Source: Saccharibacter sp. EH611 (GTDB lineage: Bacteria; Pseudomonadota; Alphaproteobacteria; Acetobacterales; Acetobacteraceae). Taken from it: a stretch of DNA of 64,000 bases. The stretch covers positions 248,001 through 312,000 of the forward strand of contig NZ_WVHP01000002.1 of NCBI RefSeq assembly GCF_009834765.1, read 5' to 3'. The notes below the pieces were generated by a model. It was not told where the DNA came from. It made no database searches and saw only the letters and a list, made by a program, of their open reading frames with translations. Every line of letters starts with the position of its first letter. The stretch's first letter is position 1. Of this stretch, positions 1 through 9,542 are shown one piece after another. The position numbers were made by a program, and so were the translations under genes.

Positions 1-1
1 A

Positions 2-523
2 CCTGCTCTGCGTACAGTTTTTGGTGAAGGGAACCCTGACGCTAAAATTCTTTTCGTTGGGGAGCAACCAGGAGACCAAGAAGACCGGCGTGGTCGTCCC
101 TTTGTCGGCCCCGCAGGGCAGCTTTTTGACAGAGCTCTCCAAGAAGCCGGCGGAGAGCGCGCCCGTTATTGGATTAGTAACGCCGTCAAGCATTTTAACT
201 TCATTCAACGTGGTGAGCGACGAATTCACCAAAAGCCCGAAGCCCAGCACATTCAAGCTTGTTCACCGTGGATAACCGCCGAGCGACGTCTTCTACACCA
301 CCGTGTTACGGTCATGCTGGGCGTTACAGGCGCTTCAGCCTTATTAGGACGACCGGTAAAAATCACTCGTGAACGCTCTCGCCTTTTTACGTTGTCAGAT
401 GGTACCACAGGTCTTGTCACCGTTCATCCTTCATCACTTCTTCGGCAACCCGATGAACAAAAACGCCAAGAAGACTATATAAAATTTGTAAATGATTTAA
501 GGTTGGCTCTTTCTGCTCTCTGA
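2..523 (+). CDS. UdgX-type uracil-DNA glycosylase (5' end outside window)
   Basis: Partial gene: reading frame 2 is open from the window edge to a TGA at 521-523, so only the C-terminal ~173 residues are seen. It carries the family-4-like Fe-S uracil-DNA glycosylase motif GEQPGDQEDRRGRPFVGPAG (nt 59-118) and, after SNAVKHF, the loop GERRIHQKP (nt 212-238). That RRIH insertion is diagnostic of UdgX, in which the His (codon 227-229 here) attacks the deoxyribose and leaves the enzyme covalently bound to the abasic site after uracil removal. The C-terminal HPSSLLR matches the second UDG motif. Two of the Fe-S cysteines would be upstream; one likely ligand is in QACSPW. In related bacteria UdgX is sometimes fused to or next to a DUF4130/radical-SAM partner, which cannot be tested here. 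The internal ATG at 314 is not the start. Confidence 0.88.
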   Translation, partial: PALRTVFGEGNPDAKILFVGEQPGDQEDRRGRPFVGPAGQLFDRALQEAGGERARYWISNAVKHFNFIQRGERRIHQKPEAQHIQACSPWITAERRLLHHRVTVMLGVTGASALLGRPVKITRERSRLFTLSDGTTGLVTVHPSSLLRQPDEQKRQEDYIKFVNDLRLALSAL

Positions 524-556
524 CGATCGTTTTAAAAAGGTAACCTCGCGGCGCTT

Positions 557-2818
557 ATGAGGAAAAGTGATCCATCCCTCCAGTCAACGTCGTCCTCTGC
601 CGCACGGACGATTCCTTCCAAAAAGCCATTCCTATCGTGGATTTATGCGCCATCTCCCGCGGGCTTTATCTTTGCCTTACGTACAACGCTTGCCGCTTGC
701 CTTGCTTTAGGGCTCGCCTTCCTTATGGAACTCGACAGCCCCGCTTGGGCGGCTATGACAGTGTGGTCAGTCGCTCAACTTACACGCGGGGAAAGCCTTT
801 CAAAAGCGCGTTGGCGTATTATTGGCACACTCATTGGGGCCTGCGCCGCTTTGGTATTTATGGGCATTTCCCCCCAAGCCCCCTGGCTCTTTTTCCCTCT
901 CATCGCGCTATGGATTGGCGTGTGCAGTGGCCTCGCAACGTTCGTGAGCAACTTCCGCTCTTACGCGCTCGTTCTCGCAGGCTATACATGCTCCATCGTC
1001 TGTATGGATGCAGCACCGGACGGCAATAATGTTTTTACCTATGCGGTTTCCCGAAGCAGTTACATCGTTTTAGGCGTGCTGTGTGAAACCTTTGTTGCAT
1101 TTCTTTTTTCTTTTAATTTGGAGCGCCTTGCTCATTTGCAAGTGCGCACAAAACTACAAGCCGCTCTTACGCTTATCTCTCAAACATTAAGTAATATTTT
1201 AGGCCAAGAGCGCGGCGCTCTCACAGCTGCCCGCAAACAGTTCGGAACCATTCTACAGATGAATGACCAAATTGAATTTGCTGAAATGGAAATGGGCGCT
1301 CACGGCCATGAAGGGGATCATGCACGCGCAGCTCTGGCGGCCGTCTCCACGCTGCTATCACGTGGTTTTGGCCTTGCTACGCGCTTGCAACTTCTCTCCC
1401 ATCAACATCAAGACTTTGAAACCATCTCTGAGGAAATCTTACTTTTCTTAAAAGCTTTCCCAGAACGCCTCGCAAAAGAGAGCGAAGTTCCCGACCTTCT
1501 AGCCGACCTTCAACATATACGTGATATTTGCCGCCAATATGCCGCTCCTCACCGTCTTGTCACCTATAAAAAAATAGACAATCACTCCAAACTAAATACA
1601 CCTGAAGTCGATCACCTCACAGCAAACGACGATGCCACTTTTTCACGCTCTGAACTTGATGAACGCATTCTCTTCATTTCTCTTGGGGAGCTTCTTGGTG
1701 ATTTAGAGCAAGCTATTTCGGAATACCACGCCAGCACGCATAGTGTGCGTGGAGATCATTTCCAATTTCAACGTCACGCCCATCGTGACACCAAGCTTGC
1801 TATTTATAATGGTATTCGTGGTGCTCTAGCCGTGCTTGTTACGTCGCTGATCTACGAAGTCACGGCTTGGCCCCAAGGACTTCATTTTATCGGTCTAACA
1901 TCCTTAATATGCGGCCTTTACGCTACTCGTGAAAACCCCGTCTTGGGTACGACAAACTTTCTCAAAGGCACAGTAGCGGCTTGGTGTGTCGCATGGGTTC
2001 TGGTCATTGTTCTCATGCCAATGGTTAAAACCTACGAACCCTTGATGCTCATTATCGGCGGAGCGATGATGCTTGGCGGTCTAGCGAAAGCCAATCCCTC
2101 CACCGCCGGCGCTGCCTCCGCTTATGGTTTGCTTATGCCTTCCATGCTGGGCCTTCAGAACCATCATGTTATGGACGAGATGGCCTTCTATAATGAGAAT
2201 TTAGCTACTGTTTTAGCGGCAGTTGTCAGCGTATCTGTGTTCCGCAGTATTCTTCCTTTTAACAGCCGTGATGAACGCTTCCGGTTGCGACGCGCTATGT
2301 TGAAAGAATTACGCATTCTCGCCCATCCTAATTATACCCCCAATATCAGCGCATGGGTTGGCCATAGTACAGACCGCTTTGCACGCTTAGTCCGTCATAC
2401 AGGCCCTACCGAAACACCTTTGATTGAGGCCTGCATTCAAGGAACGTTGGCGACACTCACTCTCGGACTCAATATTATTCGCCTCCGCGCTCTTATGAAC
2501 CGCGAATACCTTCCTGAAAGTGCACGCCGTCCTGTTGCCCTTGTGCTGCATTATATTGAGCATTCCACAAAGCGCCATGAAAGAGCCGCCCGTGTAGCAC
2601 GCGCGGCCATCCGCCGGCTACGCGCCCTTGATGCACAAGACGAAACCCATGACACCATCACACATCTAGAGATCACACGTGCGCTCGCCTACCTTGTCGT
2701 GATTGCCTATACACTCCACATGAACCGCAACTTCCTTGATGAAAGCAAGCCGTTCATAGGGGAAGAGCCCGTGAGTGCGACAATAAATCCATTGCCACAA
2801 CCTCGGCTGGCATCATAA
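557..2818 (+). CDS. FUSC family protein / AaeB-like aromatic acid exporter
   Basis: A 753-residue inner-membrane protein with the FUSC (fusaric acid resistance, AaeB/YccS) layout: an N-terminal block of hydrophobic helices (about residues 30-190, including ...PAGFIFALRTTLAACLAL), a hydrophilic central domain (about 190-420), a second block of helices (about 420-580) and a cytoplasmic C-terminal domain. Family members act with a membrane-fusion protein to expel aromatic carboxylic acids; no such partner gene is adjacent, so the substrate is unknown. The ATG at 557 has only a weak, distant Shine-Dalgarno. It follows the udgX stop by 33 bp and could be co-transcribed with it. The C-terminal segment (ERAARVARAAIRRLRALD) is helical and charged. 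The family call is firm, the transport specificity is inferred. Confidence 0.85.
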   Translation: MRKSDPSLQSTSSSAARTIPSKKPFLSWIYAPSPAGFIFALRTTLAACLALGLAFLMELDSPAWAAMTVWSVAQLTRGESLSKARWRIIGTLIGACAALVFMGISPQAPWLFFPLIALWIGVCSGLATFVSNFRSYALVLAGYTCSIVCMDAAPDGNNVFTYAVSRSSYIVLGVLCETFVAFLFSFNLERLAHLQVRTKLQAALTLISQTLSNILGQERGALTAARKQFGTILQMNDQIEFAEMEMGAHGHEGDHARAALAAVSTLLSRGFGLATRLQLLSHQHQDFETISEEILLFLKAFPERLAKESEVPDLLADLQHIRDICRQYAAPHRLVTYKKIDNHSKLNTPEVDHLTANDDATFSRSELDERILFISLGELLGDLEQAISEYHASTHSVRGDHFQFQRHAHRDTKLAIYNGIRGALAVLVTSLIYEVTAWPQGLHFIGLTSLICGLYATRENPVLGTTNFLKGTVAAWCVAWVLVIVLMPMVKTYEPLMLIIGGAMMLGGLAKANPSTAGAASAYGLLMPSMLGLQNHHVMDEMAFYNENLATVLAAVVSVSVFRSILPFNSRDERFRLRRAMLKELRILAHPNYTPNISAWVGHSTDRFARLVRHTGPTETPLIEACIQGTLATLTLGLNIIRLRALMNREYLPESARRPVALVLHYIEHSTKRHERAARVARAAIRRLRALDAQDETHDTITHLEITRALAYLVVIAYTLHMNRNFLDESKPFIGEEPVSATINPLPQPRLAS

Positions 2819-2830
2819 ATCGCATTTACC

Positions 2831-2858
2831 TTGTCATTTCCCTTGCACCCTTTATAAA
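2831..2858 (+). promoter_or_regulatory. Probable sigma-70 promoter for hsdMSR
   Basis: TTGTCA at 2831-2836 and TATAAA at 2853-2858 with a 16-bp spacer lie directly after the FUSC stop and 29 bp before the proposed hsdM start. This is an inference from consensus matching only. Confidence 0.45.
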
Positions 2859-2886
2859 AAGCACTAGCAAAATGGGGAGAAAGACG

Positions 2887-4422
2887 ATGCTTACAGGACA
2901 AATTCGTAACCAAATTGATCAGGTTTGGAACACGTTTTGGTCGGGTGGGGTCTCTAATCCCCTTTCTGTCATCGAACAGATGACCTTCCTAATCTTTATT
3001 AAACGTCTTGATGATGTACAGCTTGGCCGTGAAGCTAAAGCTAATGCCCTCAGTCAACCGATTGAATCCCCCATTTTCCCAACTGGCAATGACCCTAAAG
3101 GAGAACCTTACGATCATCTTCGCTGGTCACGTTTTAAAAACTTTGAAGCCCGTGAGATGATGCGCATTGTTGATCAACATGTCTTTCCCTTTCTACGCTC
3201 ATTAGGTGATAAAAATTCCTCCTATGGCCTGCATATGAAAGATGCACGGCTGGGCTTCTCCAATGCCAATCTCCTCGCCAAAGTTGTTGCCCTTTTAGAT
3301 GAGCTTGATATGGGCGGACGCGATACAAAAGGCGATATTTACGAGTATATGCTCAGCAAAATTGCGAGTGCCGGCACTAATGGCCAGTTCCGTACCCCTC
3401 GGCATATTATTGAGCTTATGGTTGCTCTCACCCGCCCTACTCCAACCGATGTTATTTGTGACCCAGCCGCCGGCACATGCGGCTTCCTCGTTGGCGCGGG
3501 GGAGTATCTTCGCCAGCACGCACCGCAACTGCTACGTAATGCTGAACAGCGCGACCATTTCTTACACCATATGTTCCATGGGTTTGACTTTGACGCCACC
3601 ATGCTCCGTATTGGTGCCATGAATATGGCCCTCCATGGGGTGGAAGATGCTAACATCACTTATCGCGATAGTCTTGCTGAAAGCCATAGTGAAGATGCCG
3701 GCACCTACTCACTCATTCTCGCTAATCCTCCCTTTGCTGGCTCTCTAGATTATGACACGACAGCAAAAGACCTTCTCCAACTGATTAAAACCAAAAAAAC
3801 AGAGCTTCTCTTCCTCGCTCTTTTCCTTCGTCTCCTGAAGGTTGGTGGTCGTGCAGCGGTTGTTGTACCAGAGGGTGTACTTTTTGGAGCTTCTACCGCC
3901 CATAAAAAGATCCGAAAAATATTGATCGAGAAACATAAACTTGATGCGATTATTAAGCTCCCCTCAGGTGTCTTCCGTCCTTATGCTGGCGTCTCCTGTG
4001 CAATCATTCTTTTCACAAAAACCGGCGTTGGCGGCACCAAAGACGTCTGGTTTTATGACATGCACGCAGACGGTTTTTCTCTAGATGACAAACGCTCCCC
4101 ACTCCTTGATGAAACCCAGCTTGGCACATCACCTGAACAGCCTTTAGATGAAGACGGGCATCGAAAGAACAATCTACCCGACATCCTCACTCGCTGGGAT
4201 AATTTAAAGGAAGAAACGAAACGCCCGCGCACAGCCCAAAGCTTTACCGTATCCAAGGAAGAGATTGCTACGAACGACTACGACCTTTCCCTCAATCGTT
4301 ATAAAGAAACGATACAGGAGGAGATCCACTACCCCAGTCCGGTAGAACTCCTCGAAGAATTGCACACATTAGACGCCGAGATTAGCGCTGGGATGACTAA
4401 ACTTGAGGAGATGTTGGGATGA
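2887..4422 (+). CDS. hsdM: Type I restriction-modification system, DNA methyltransferase subunit HsdM
   Basis: N6-adenine methyltransferase subunit of a type I R-M complex. The first ~140 residues match the helical HsdM N-terminal domain (MLTGQIRNQIDQVW...FLIFIKRLDD), followed by the SAM-dependent N6-Mtase domain with motif I DPAAGTCGFLVGA and catalytic motif IV NPPF (about residue 280). I chose the ATG at 2887 because GGGGAGA lies 6 nt upstream; the in-frame ATG at 2872 has no ribosome site and would add only five residues. Length 511 is normal for the family. The stop overlaps the hsdS start as ATGA, implying translational coupling within an hsdM-hsdS-hsdR operon. All key motifs are intact, so the methylase should be functional. 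Confidence 0.96.
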   Translation: MLTGQIRNQIDQVWNTFWSGGVSNPLSVIEQMTFLIFIKRLDDVQLGREAKANALSQPIESPIFPTGNDPKGEPYDHLRWSRFKNFEAREMMRIVDQHVFPFLRSLGDKNSSYGLHMKDARLGFSNANLLAKVVALLDELDMGGRDTKGDIYEYMLSKIASAGTNGQFRTPRHIIELMVALTRPTPTDVICDPAAGTCGFLVGAGEYLRQHAPQLLRNAEQRDHFLHHMFHGFDFDATMLRIGAMNMALHGVEDANITYRDSLAESHSEDAGTYSLILANPPFAGSLDYDTTAKDLLQLIKTKKTELLFLALFLRLLKVGGRAAVVVPEGVLFGASTAHKKIRKILIEKHKLDAIIKLPSGVFRPYAGVSCAIILFTKTGVGGTKDVWFYDMHADGFSLDDKRSPLLDETQLGTSPEQPLDEDGHRKNNLPDILTRWDNLKEETKRPRTAQSFTVSKEEIATNDYDLSLNRYKETIQEEIHYPSPVELLEELHTLDAEISAGMTKLEEMLG

Positions 4423-5570
4423 CAACGTGGCCTATGGTGAAGTTGGGGGATGTGGTTCAATTCATTAGAGGGGTTACTTTCTCCCGCAACGAAACCTCTC
4501 ATATTCCACAGAAAAATCATCTCCCTATTCTGAGAGCAGGTAATATATCCCAAACCCTTAATTTAAGGGATAATATTATTTTTGTTCCTTCTCAAAAGGT
4601 TACGGCATCGCAGTACCTATGCAAAAATGATATTCTCATGTGTATGTCATCAGGTAGTGCACTTGTTGTCGGTAAAAGCGCTTTGCTTCATAGAAACTGG
4701 CAGGGATCTTTTGGAGCCTTCCTAGCTTGCCTACGACCTACATCCGACGAAATCCTGCCTATTTTTCTAACTCACTGGCTTCAATCACCATATTTTCGTT
4801 CTTGGGCTCAGTACTCTCGTGGAACCGGAATTAAAAATATCCGTGTCTCAGACTTAAAGAACTTACCAATCCCACTTCCTCCTCTCGCCGAGCAAAAACG
4901 TATTGCCGCGATATTAGACCAAGCCGATACACTACGCCGCCAACGTTCCCATGCTCTTGAAACTCTCAACACCATGGGGCAGGCTATTTTTCATGAAATG
5001 TTTGAAGAAAAAACAAGAAATATTTTACCAAATAATACTCATATCAATTCTAAACAATGGCCTATGGTGAAACTAGGAGATGTAGTTGATATTAAGACGG
5101 GGAAACTAGATGCTAACGCATCCTCTCCTACCGGAGCGTTTCCTTTTTTTACGTGCTCCTCGACTCCTCTACAAATAGACAACTGGGCTTATGACCTTGA
5201 CGCTGTTATTGTCGCTGGCAATGGAGACTTAAATGTCAAGCATTACAATGGAAAATTTAATGCTTACCAAAGAACATATATTATTACACCAAAACAAAAC
5301 CATGTAATTAAATCACTTTTCTTATACTATTTCATGAATTCATATGTATATAAGCTCCGACAACAAGCCATAGGGGGTGTCATTAAATACATCAAAATAG
5401 GTATGTTAACAAACGCTTCCATCCCACTCCCTCCGCTCGCCGAGCAAGAGCGGTTCGCAAAGCGGATTGAGAAAGTCGAGGCCCTACAACGCACCTATGA
5501 AAGCGCCCTTAAAAGACAAGAAACACTGTTCAATGCGCTGCGACAACAAGCCTTCCGTGGGGAGCTTTAA
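4419..5570 (+). CDS. hsdS: Type I restriction-modification system, specificity subunit HsdS
   Basis: A 383-residue DNA-recognition subunit with the classic two-fold internal repeat. Each half starts with WPMVKLGDVV (about residues 5 and 214), has a variable target-recognition domain, and ends in a coiled-coil conserved region beginning IPLPPLAEQ (at KRIAAILDQADTLR in the first half and ERFAKRIEKVEALQ in the second). The two recognition domains differ from each other, so a bipartite asymmetric target is expected. The recognition domains are visibly more A+T-rich than hsdM, as is usual for exchanged modules. The start overlaps the hsdM stop by 4 nt. A 72-bp gap separates it from hsdR. No inverted duplicate hsdS or recombinase is visible, so phase variation by inversion is not indicated. 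Confidence 0.95.
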   Translation: MTTWPMVKLGDVVQFIRGVTFSRNETSHIPQKNHLPILRAGNISQTLNLRDNIIFVPSQKVTASQYLCKNDILMCMSSGSALVVGKSALLHRNWQGSFGAFLACLRPTSDEILPIFLTHWLQSPYFRSWAQYSRGTGIKNIRVSDLKNLPIPLPPLAEQKRIAAILDQADTLRRQRSHALETLNTMGQAIFHEMFEEKTRNILPNNTHINSKQWPMVKLGDVVDIKTGKLDANASSPTGAFPFFTCSSTPLQIDNWAYDLDAVIVAGNGDLNVKHYNGKFNAYQRTYIITPKQNHVIKSLFLYYFMNSYVYKLRQQAIGGVIKYIKIGMLTNASIPLPPLAEQERFAKRIEKVEALQRTYESALKRQETLFNALRQQAFRGEL

Positions 5571-5642
5571 TGCTCCCCATCTTGCCAGAACTATTGTAAT
5601 AATGAAAAATATAACCACCACATAGCGTGCAAAAGACGATCC

Positions 5643-8600
5643 ATGCATCAATTTTCTTTCCTCCAAGCCGAATTCCCTGCCATTTACCGTTTTGCAACAA
5701 AAGCCGAGCAGTCTGCTCTTTCTGATCCACGGGGCGCGTGTTTCTCAGCTCGCCTCGCGTTAGAAACAACGATTCATTGGCTCTATGAGCATGAAGCTTC
5801 TTTGCCGCATGCGCTTCCTCCACAAACAACCTTAGCTACAAAGATTAATGATACCGCCTTTTATCACCTAGCTGGCCCAACAATTTGTGCCAAAGCACGT
5901 TATGTAAAAGACCAAGGCAATCGTGCCGCACATGATCACAAGCCTCTATCGCGACAAGACGCCATTGCTACGGTTAGTGAATTTTTCCATATCGCCTATT
6001 GGCTGTGCCGCACCTATTGCCGTGGTGACAAGCCTAACGCATCCTTAATGTTTGACCCTACACAACTTGAAGAAACGCTCACTATTACCGCATCCACGGT
6101 CAAACAGATTCAACAACTTAGCCACACCCTAGAAGCAGAAGAAAAACGCCGCCACGAAGCCGAAGCAAAAAAACTTAAATCAGAAGAAGAATATCAAAAA
6201 CTCAAAGAAGAACTTGCTAAAACATATGCGCAAATTGAAGCTCTTCGACATGCGAACCAAAGCGTACCAGATCAGCATAATTATGATGAAGCCACAACAC
6301 GCAGTCGCCTAATCGATCTTCTTCTCAAAGAAGCAGGGTGGGCTTTAGATCAAGACAATGATCAAGAGTTCCCTATCACGGGAATGCCCACTGACAGTGG
6401 TAAAGGACGAATTGATTATGTGCTTTGGGGAGCCGACGGAAAACCTCTTGCTCTCATTGAAGCCAAACGCACTAAAAAAGATGCTCGAAATGGCCAACAT
6501 CAAGCCAAACTTTATGCAGACTGCCTTGAGAAGCGTTATGGGAACCGTCCTCTCATCTTTTTCACCAATGGTTATGAACACTGGTTCTGGGATGACCAAG
6601 CTGCTCCACCACGGCCTGTGCAAGGGTTCTTTAAACAGAAAGAGTTAGAGCTTATTCTCCAACGCCGCCAAATAAGCAAGCCTCTCCATAGCGTCCCGAT
6701 TGATAGTACTATAGCAGGGCGCTTTTACCAAATGCGCGCTATTCGTCGTATCGGTGAGAGTTTTGAAAAAGAGTATCGCCGCAAAGCGCTTCTCGTCATG
6801 GCAACAGGCACCGGGAAAACACGTACGGCCATTGCCCTTATTGATCAGCTCATGCGGGCCAATCGCGTGCACCGCGTGCTATTCCTTGCCGACCGTGTGG
6901 CTCTGGTTAATCAGGCCCACCATGCTTTTAAAACGCACCTTCCCTCTGCTCCTCTCGCAAACTTACTCAAAGCCCACAATACAGATAATAATGACCATAC
7001 AGGCGCGCGCATTCTCTTCTCCACCTATCCGACCATGCTTCGCCAAGTCGAGATTCTTGAGGGTGACATACGCCGTTTTGGTCCCGCCCATTTTGATCTC
7101 GTTATTATCGACGAAGCACACCGCTCTACTTATCGCACCAATAAAGCGCTCTTTAACTATTTCGACACTCTCCTTGTTGGGCTGACAGCAACCCCACGCC
7201 AAGAGCTCCAACGCGATACTTATCAACTCTTCGATTTAGAAGCAGGTACACCAACGGATGTTTATGATCTTGACGATGCCATAAAAGACGGTGTTCTAGT
7301 CCCCCCAGAAGGCTTTTCTATCCCACTCCAACTCCCGCGGGACGGTGCATTTTACGATACACTCAGCGAAGAAGAAAAAGTAGAATGGAATAGCCTTCCA
7401 TGGAATACGGATGGCGTTATCCCTAGCTATGTCAGTGGAAACAATTTTAATACACGTATTTTTAACGCTGACACCATTGATATCGTCATCAAACAACTCA
7501 TGCAGGAAGGAATCTACATTGAAGAAGGGACTAAATTAGGAAAAACCATTATTTTTGCTCGATCCAGCCATCATGCACAGGCCATCATTGAACGTTTCGA
7601 TAAGAGCTATCCCGAGTTCAAAGGACATTTCGCCCAACGTATTGACTACTCCATCTCTCATGCTCAAACGCTTATTGATAGCTTTTCTAATCCACATTCA
7701 CTTCCACAAATAGCCGTCTCAGTTGATATGCTTGATACAGGTATTGATATCCCTGAGATCGTTAACCTTGTATTTTTCCGACCAGTTTATTCCCGCACAA
7801 AATTTTGTCAGATGATCGGCCGTGGCACACGATTGTGCCCCAATCTTTTCGGCCCCGGACAGGATAAGACAGGATTCCGCATTTTTGATTATTACGATAA
7901 TCTCAAAACCTTTAATGAAAAACTTAAACAGCCCGAACCAACCATACAGCCCTCACTCGACGAGCAACTCTTTTGTATACGGCTCGACCTTCTTAGGGCC
8001 ATGGAAACGCCTAAAAATTCTCACTCAACACTCCGCACGCAACTCACGGAAGATGTACGCACCCATGTGCAATCCATCAACCCGAACAATATCCTTGCTC
8101 GCCCCCATCAACGCACCTTGGAACATTTCCGTGTTAATAGCGTATGGGACACCCTTTCAACAGAAGATCGTAAGCTCTTATCCCAAGATATTGCCTCTCT
8201 TCCTACTGCCCGCTACCGAGGCGAAGACAGTCTTTCGGCCAAGCAATTCGACTTCTTACTCTTCCGCACCCAACTCGCCTTCCTAGAAAAGAAAAGTTTA
8301 ACACGCTATCAAAAACGTATTTGCACCATAGCTCATTCATTAGAAGCAAAAGCTAACATCCCGCTTGTCCAAGAAGAAATAACACTTATCAAGGCCCTAC
8401 AAAGCACCCAATGGTGGGAAAATGTCACAGTTGAGAACCTCGAAGAAGTGCGTTGTAAGCTCAGATCTCTTGCAGAGCTTGTTGAAGCAGATACACAAAC
8501 ACTTCTCTATACTCACTTCGAAGATAAACGCGGAAGCGTTGAGAGTGTTACCTTTTCCGGGATCGGCTCAACTGTTAACAAAAACCACTTTAAGCGTCTT

Positions 8601-9062
8601 GTTCGTCAGTTTCTTAATGATCATCTAGACCATCCAAGTCTACTCAAGATTCATCGTGGTCAATCTCTGACTTCAGGTGATCTTAAAGCCCTTGAAAAAC
8701 TTTTTGAACAAGGTGGGTTCGACCTTAATGAACGCACGAAAGCTGATATCGCAGCCCATGGTGGACTCGCCCGTTTTCTACGTTCTCTAACGAAACTAGA
8801 CCAGCACTATGTTCGTCAGGCTTTTGACCGATTTACACAATCGCATCAGCTAACAGCAACTCAAATTGAGTTTCTAGACCTTGTCATCAGCAGCCTTAGT
8901 GAAAATGGTTTCATCTCCCCCGAAACCCTTTTTGAAAGTCCCTTCACAGATCTTGATATGCAAGGAATCAGCGGGCTGTTCGGAGAGGAAGAAACACAGA
9001 CCATTCTATCCATCGTCCGCTCTTTTGACCCAAAAGAACAAGCGCTAGATGCTAGAAACTAG
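5643..9062 (+). CDS. hsdR: Type I restriction endonuclease subunit HsdR (EcoEI-like, with DUF4145-type N-terminus)
   Basis: The 1139-residue motor and nuclease subunit of the R-M complex. Visible parts in order: an N-terminal DUF4145-like domain (about residues 1-150), a charged coiled coil (about 150-215, LEAEEKRRHEAEAKKL), the HSDR_N nuclease fold with D258 and E273-A-K275 forming the (P)D...ExK site, Walker A ATGTGKT (about 387-393), DEAH box VIIDEAHRS (about 487-495), helicase motif VI (QMIGRGTRL), and a long C-terminal domain of the EcoEI_R_C type. This arrangement resembles the R.EcoEI (type IB) group. The ATG at 5643 lacks a strong Shine-Dalgarno, but the DUF4145 domain starts right there. 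It lies 72 bp after hsdS. All catalytic motifs are present, so restriction is probably active. Confidence 0.95.
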   Translation: MHQFSFLQAEFPAIYRFATKAEQSALSDPRGACFSARLALETTIHWLYEHEASLPHALPPQTTLATKINDTAFYHLAGPTICAKARYVKDQGNRAAHDHKPLSRQDAIATVSEFFHIAYWLCRTYCRGDKPNASLMFDPTQLEETLTITASTVKQIQQLSHTLEAEEKRRHEAEAKKLKSEEEYQKLKEELAKTYAQIEALRHANQSVPDQHNYDEATTRSRLIDLLLKEAGWALDQDNDQEFPITGMPTDSGKGRIDYVLWGADGKPLALIEAKRTKKDARNGQHQAKLYADCLEKRYGNRPLIFFTNGYEHWFWDDQAAPPRPVQGFFKQKELELILQRRQISKPLHSVPIDSTIAGRFYQMRAIRRIGESFEKEYRRKALLVMATGTGKTRTAIALIDQLMRANRVHRVLFLADRVALVNQAHHAFKTHLPSAPLANLLKAHNTDNNDHTGARILFSTYPTMLRQVEILEGDIRRFGPAHFDLVIIDEAHRSTYRTNKALFNYFDTLLVGLTATPRQELQRDTYQLFDLEAGTPTDVYDLDDAIKDGVLVPPEGFSIPLQLPRDGAFYDTLSEEEKVEWNSLPWNTDGVIPSYVSGNNFNTRIFNADTIDIVIKQLMQEGIYIEEGTKLGKTIIFARSSHHAQAIIERFDKSYPEFKGHFAQRIDYSISHAQTLIDSFSNPHSLPQIAVSVDMLDTGIDIPEIVNLVFFRPVYSRTKFCQMIGRGTRLCPNLFGPGQDKTGFRIFDYYDNLKTFNEKLKQPEPTIQPSLDEQLFCIRLDLLRAMETPKNSHSTLRTQLTEDVRTHVQSINPNNILARPHQRTLEHFRVNSVWDTLSTEDRKLLSQDIASLPTARYRGEDSLSAKQFDFLLFRTQLAFLEKKSLTRYQKRICTIAHSLEAKANIPLVQEEITLIKALQSTQWWENVTVENLEEVRCKLRSLAELVEADTQTLLYTHFEDKRGSVESVTFSGIGSTVNKNHFKRLVRQFLNDHLDHPSLLKIHRGQSLTSGDLKALEKLFEQGGFDLNERTKADIAAHGGLARFLRSLTKLDQHYVRQAFDRFTQSHQLTATQIEFLDLVISSLSENGFISPETLFESPFTDLDMQGISGLFGEEETQTILSIVRSFDPKEQALDARN

Positions 9063-9139
9063 ACATCTCCCTCATTTCCTTATTTTGAAATAAAAAAGGA
9101 TAGGATCATCAAAATATAATAAAATACCGAAGGGGGATA

Positions 9140-9229
<90 letters not shown>

Positions 9230-9387
9230 ATCAATTATCATCAGCTTTGGGTGTATTAAGGTCGAACCCAAAGACTGACAGCCGGCTTATGGCCTTATTT
9301 TTCTTTCATTGCAAGAGGGGAACCGACAGCTTTTCTTCAAAAAAGCTTCTCCTGTCGCGCTAAATTGCCCTCTTTAGCGCTTTCTAG
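9230..9387. other. Intergenic region with two adjacent hairpins upstream of rplU
   Basis: No gene is seen between tRNA-Ser and rplU. Two inverted repeats stand out: 9325-9356 (GACAG...CTGTC enclosing AGCTTTT...AAAAGCT) and 9357-9380 (GCGCTAAA / TTTAGCGC with an 8-nt loop, followed by TTTCT on the plus strand). They may end readthrough or belong to a ribosomal-protein leader; which is not decided by the sequence. Confidence 0.4.
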
Positions 9388-9415
9388 TTGACGAGACCTG
9401 CACAAACCCTGTAGT
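9388..9415 (+). promoter_or_regulatory. Possible rplU promoter
   Basis: TTGACG at 9388-9393 and TGTAGT at 9410-9415 (16-bp spacer) are the best sigma-70-like match upstream of rplU, leaving a leader of roughly 120 nt. Consensus match only. Confidence 0.35.
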
Positions 9416-9542
9416 GAATGCCCGTTCTTTCCGTATTTTCTTCTCCTATGAAGAAATATAGAAAGGGGCCAATGACAAAAAGCGAGCGGGCCCTTGCTTA
9501 CAGCAGGCGCCAAGGCTTCGGTAACGTAAAAGAGAGTTTTGC

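Noticed and set aside
4431-5090. Repeated WPMVKLGDVV segment in hsdS as a sign of gene duplication or phase variation
   Set aside because: The two half-repeats are the normal internal symmetry of HsdS; no recombinase or second hsdS is nearby.
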